Assembly (NCBI GenBank): GCA_902771725.1 | Contig: CACXXT010000028.1 | Coordinates: forward strand, 1 to 33,889 | From: an uncultured Bacteroidales bacterium | Lineage (GTDB): Bacteria > Bacteroidota > Bacteroidia > Bacteroidales > Bacteroidaceae | Length of the DNA: 33,889 bases | Direction of reading: 5' to 3' | Shown: positions 32,090 to 33,889 of the stretch, piece after piece | Position numbering within the stretch: the first letter of the stretch is position 1 | Layout of the letters: every line of letters begins with the position of its first letter | Made by a program: the position numbers and the translations under genes | The notes under the pieces: model-generated | Databases searched by the model: none | What the model was told of the DNA's origin: nothing | Seen by the model: only the letters and a program-made list of their open reading frames with translations

Positions 32090-33147
32090 GCTTTCTGGAT
32101 ATATTCCACAATCCACGCTCCCACTTCCTTCGTGCCATACCTGGCTCCGCCTTCGACCTGAATCTCAGGCGTACGGACGTTGGCATCCAGGCTGGCGCTG
32201 ACAGCATCGCGGATGAGGTCGCCTTCCGCCTGCAGGCCGAAGTACTCGAAGAGCATGGCCACAGAGAGAATCTGCGCCAGCGGGTTGGCGATGTTCTGCC
32301 CCTTGGCTTGCGGCCAGGAACCATGCACGGGTTCGAAGACAGGAGTATGTTCTCCCGTGCTGGCCGAGGGCAGCAGGCCCATGGAGCCCGTGATGCACGA
32401 ACCCTCGTCCGTCAGGATGTCGCCGAAGGTGTTCTCCGTCACGATAACATCGAAGAAACGCGGCTCCTGAAGCATACGCATCGAGGCGTTGTCCACGAAC
32501 ATATAGTCCGTGACCACATCCGGATACTGAGGCTCCATCTCCTTGGCAATCTGACGCCACAGACGGCTGCTGGCCAGCACGTTGGCCTTGTCGACCACGG
32601 TCAGATGCTTGCGGCGGCGGCGCGCGTAGTCGTATCCCACTCGGAGGATGCGCTCGATTTCCGGACGGGTGTAGAGGTTGGTATCGTAGGCGCGGTCGTT
32701 GTCCTGGTACTTTTCGCCGAAGTACATGCCGCCCGTCAGTTCGCGGATACAGATGAAGTCGGCTCCGCGCACGAGATCATCTTTCAGGGGCGACTTGTGG
32801 ATCAGGCAGTCAAAGGTCTCCACAGGACGCACGTTGGCATAGAGCCCGAGTTTCTTGCGCATGGCCAGCAGTCCCTGCTCAGGACGCACTTTGGACGTGG
32901 GGTCGTTGTCGTATTTGGGGTCGCCGACGGCAGAAAAGAGCACGGCGTCCGAGCGCATGCACGTCTGGAATGTCTCTTCGGGGAAGGGGTCGCCGACCTT
33001 GTCGATAGCGTCGGCACCACAGATGGCATATTCGTAGCTGACGTGATGGCCGAAGCGTTCGCACACGGCAGTCATCACGGCAACACCTTGTTCACTAATC
33101 TCAGGCCCGATACCATCGCCGGGCAGGACAGCAATCTTCAGATCCAT
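32086..33147 (-). CDS. leuB: 3-isopropylmalate dehydrogenase
   Basis: LeuB oxidises and decarboxylates 3-isopropylmalate to 2-oxoisocaproate with NAD+. The 353-residue protein has the N-terminus [14 protein letters not shown], the substrate-binding region with ANVRPVETF and [12 protein letters not shown], the [15 protein letters not shown] segment with the catalytic lysine, the metal site [12 protein letters not shown] and the NAD+ site FEPVHGSWP. Length is normal. The frame extends upstream to 33210, but ATG 33147 gives the family N-terminus and lies after the -7 box at 33188-33195. It is the first gene of a unit with the TPR protein and is about 30 kb away from leuA-leuC in this window. Confidence 0.96.
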   Translation of the reverse strand: MDLKIAVLPGDGIGPEISEQGVAVMTAVCERFGHHVSYEYAICGADAIDKVGDPFPEETFQTCMRSDAVLFSAVGDPKYDNDPTSKVRPEQGLLAMRKKLGLYANVRPVETFDCLIHKSPLKDDLVRGADFICIRELTGGMYFGEKYQDNDRAYDTNLYTRPEIERILRVGYDYARRRRKHLTVVDKANVLASSRLWRQIAKEMEPQYPDVVTDYMFVDNASMRMLQEPRFFDVIVTENTFGDILTDEGSCITGSMGLLPSASTGEHTPVFEPVHGSWPQAKGQNIANPLAQILSVAMLFEYFGLQAEGDLIRDAVSASLDANVRTPEIQVEGGARYGTKEVGAWIVEYIQKA

Positions 33148-33187
33148 AGTCTTTGTTTTGTAGTTTGGGTTGTTCCTTTTTGCGGGG

Positions 33188-33195
33188 CAAAGGTA
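33188..33195 (-). promoter_or_regulatory. -7 box TACCTTTG of leuB
   Basis: The minus strand reads TACCTTTG, matching TAnnTTTG. No TTTG lies at the right distance upstream. The start near 33182 gives a leader of about 35 bases. Confidence 0.55.
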
Positions 33196-33227
33196 CAAAA
33201 AAGTCTGCATACCTCTGCCGAAAAGCC

Positions 33228-33263
33228 AAAAACTTTAGGCTTCGAAGCAAAAACTTTAAGCTT
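33228..33263. repeat. Direct repeats AAAAACTTTA(G/A)GCTT upstream of leuB
   Basis: Two 15-bp copies (33228-33242 and 33249-33263) differ at one base and are 21 bases apart start to start, so they face the same side of the helix. The perfect palindrome GCTTCGAAGC (33239-33248) lies between them. They sit 33-68 bases upstream of the leuB -7 box, where an operator would be expected. Confidence 0.55.
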
Positions 33264-33366
33264 TTACGTTCCTTAGGAGCATAAAAGAAACACATTTTAA
33301 TCTATGCGAGGGGAAAAGGAACCGACCGTCCAAAAGAAGCGGCAGGCCAAAAGGAACCGGCAGTCC

Positions 33367-33398
33367 AAAAAAAAAGGAAGGTTGTCTCACGACAACCT
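33367..33398 (-). terminator. Intrinsic terminator upstream of leuB
   Basis: On the minus strand AGGTTGTC-GTGA-GACAACCT forms an 8-bp stem (33398-33379), strengthened by GGA/TCC with one bulge, followed by nine T residues (33375-33367). This is the best intrinsic terminator in the window. It lies 180 bases past the methyltransferase gene, but only about 50-70 bases after a separate -7 box. Confidence 0.75.
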
Positions 33399-33442
33399 GT
33401 CCTTTCATTAACCTTAAATCTAATACCATGAAAAACACGGTG

Positions 33443-33450
33443 CAAAGATA
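33443..33450 (-). promoter_or_regulatory. -7 box TATCTTTG upstream of the terminator
   Basis: The minus strand reads TATCTTTGC, a very typical Bacteroidetes -7 box. No TTTG is found 19-21 bases upstream. A start near 33436 and stop near 33367 would give a short RNA of about 70 bases, or a 290-base leuB leader on read-through. Confidence 0.5.
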
Positions 33451-33579
33451 CACATAAATCAATTACGTGCGCACGTACGTGCTTCTTTTTTTGCAGGTTT
33501 CTGCTTTTGTTTTATATCTTTTAACCTTCAGTTGCCCAAAAAGGCCTTATTTGTTAACAAAATTAGCAGAAGTTGTACA

Positions 33580-33889
33580 CTATTCGACGTAAAGTACCAG
33601 TCCTTTCAGGTATTCGCCCTCAGGATGGTAGATGTTGATGGGATGGTCTGCCGGTTGGTGGAGCTGATGGAGGATGCGCACATTGCGTCCGCTCTGGGCG
33701 GCAGCCGTGAACACAGCCATGCGGAACTGATCCTTGGAAACGGCCTGCGAACAGGAGAAGGTGAAGAGGATGCCGCCCGGACGGATTTTCTCGAACGCAC
33801 GCAGGTTCAGTCGCGTGTAGCCCTTGAGGGCGTTGCGCAGGGCATCCTTGTGCTTGGCGAAGGCGGGCGGATCCAGGATGATGAGGTCA
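33580..33889 (-). CDS. RlmI-like 23S rRNA cytosine methyltransferase, C-terminal part
   Basis: Only the last 103 codons are inside the window. They read DLIILDPPAFAKHKDAL at the window edge, then RPGGILFTFSCSQ, then HQPADHPINIYHPEGEYLKG with the end VLYVE. DPPAF is the motif IV of class I SAM-dependent methyltransferases, and the order fits the RlmI family, which methylates C5 of a 23S rRNA cytosine. The PUA domain and SAM-binding GxGxG lie upstream, outside the window. The stop is TAG at 33582-33580. A related RlmI/RlmL/K paralogue cannot be excluded from this fragment. Confidence 0.88.
   Translation of the reverse strand, partial: DLIILDPPAFAKHKDALRNALKGYTRLNLRAFEKIRPGGILFTFSCSQAVSKDQFRMAVFTAAAQSGRNVRILHQLHQPADHPINIYHPEGEYLKGLVLYVE

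Larger units (their letters stand above)
33148..33579. other. leuB upstream region with repeats, terminator and two promoter boxes
   Basis: The 432-base gap between the methyltransferase end and leuB holds, in minus-strand order: two overlapping 12-bp palindromes (33465-33482), a -7 box TATCTTTG (33443-33450), a terminator hairpin (33367-33398), a degenerate 17-18 bp repeat (33314-33366, units AAAAGGAACCG and similar), direct repeats AAAAACTTTA (33228-33263) around a GCTTCGAAGC palindrome, and the leuB -7 box. I call no gene; a 68-codon minus frame at 33256-33462 is discussed as a leader candidate only. Confidence 0.75.

Noticed and set aside
33256..33462. 68-codon minus frame as a real protein gene
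   Set aside because: It runs through the terminator and T-run (giving FFF) and the degenerate 18-bp repeat; only its first codons are considered, as a leader candidate.

Overview
The window looks like a piece of chromosome from a Bacteroidales bacterium, most likely Prevotellaceae-like. Three things support this: Bacteroidetes-type promoters (TTTG, about 20 bases, then TAnnTTTG) in front of most transcription units; two outer-membrane beta-barrel proteins with a carboxypeptidase-like N-terminal domain; and the absence of clear Shine-Dalgarno sites. Coding DNA is moderately GC-rich, while the intergenic DNA at convergent gene ends is AT-rich and full of repeats. The genus call is inference.

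Layout. 1-2577 (-): leuA followed by leuC (cut by the window edge). 2713-10259 (-): a large outer-membrane protein, a secreted DUF4838 glycosidase-like protein and a PMCA-type calcium ATPase; the last two are tightly coupled. 10377-12893 (+): a secreted S9 prolyl-oligopeptidase-type peptidase. 12894-13601: a 708-base repeat-dense convergent junction. 13602-16109 (-): a secreted GH51 arabinofuranosidase. 16283-18985 (+): a 900-residue coiled-coil protein with a Rad50/SbcC-like zinc hook at its middle and no ATPase heads. 19131-23275 (+): an AraC-type regulator, dipeptidyl-peptidase III with a large low-complexity insert, a DNA alkylation repair protein and a nitrilase-family amidase. 23331-25712 (+): Fur-family regulator, purA and a HAD phosphatase, all overlapping. 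25780-30829 (+): an ECF sigma factor, a membrane protein in the anti-sigma position, a secreted protein and an outer-membrane beta-barrel protein. 30830-31267: a second repeat-dense convergent junction. 31268-33147 (-): leuB and a TPR protein. 33148-33579: a leader region with a promoter, a terminator and direct repeats. 33580-33889 (-): the C-terminal end of an RlmI-like rRNA methyltransferase.

The leucine genes (leuA, leuC, leuB) make, isomerise and oxidise isopropylmalate, but leuB lies about 30 kb from leuA-leuC. The peptidases, GH51 and DUF4838 proteins suggest use of peptides and plant or host polysaccharides. The sigma factor operon looks like a cell-surface regulatory unit.

The two most unusual things are the headless zinc-hook protein and the architecture shared by the two convergent junctions. 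Each junction has a long inverted repeat carrying triplicated 8-9 bp microrepeats, followed by tandem arrays with an exact 22-bp period. At both junctions the last array unit overlaps the stop codon of the minus-strand gene.
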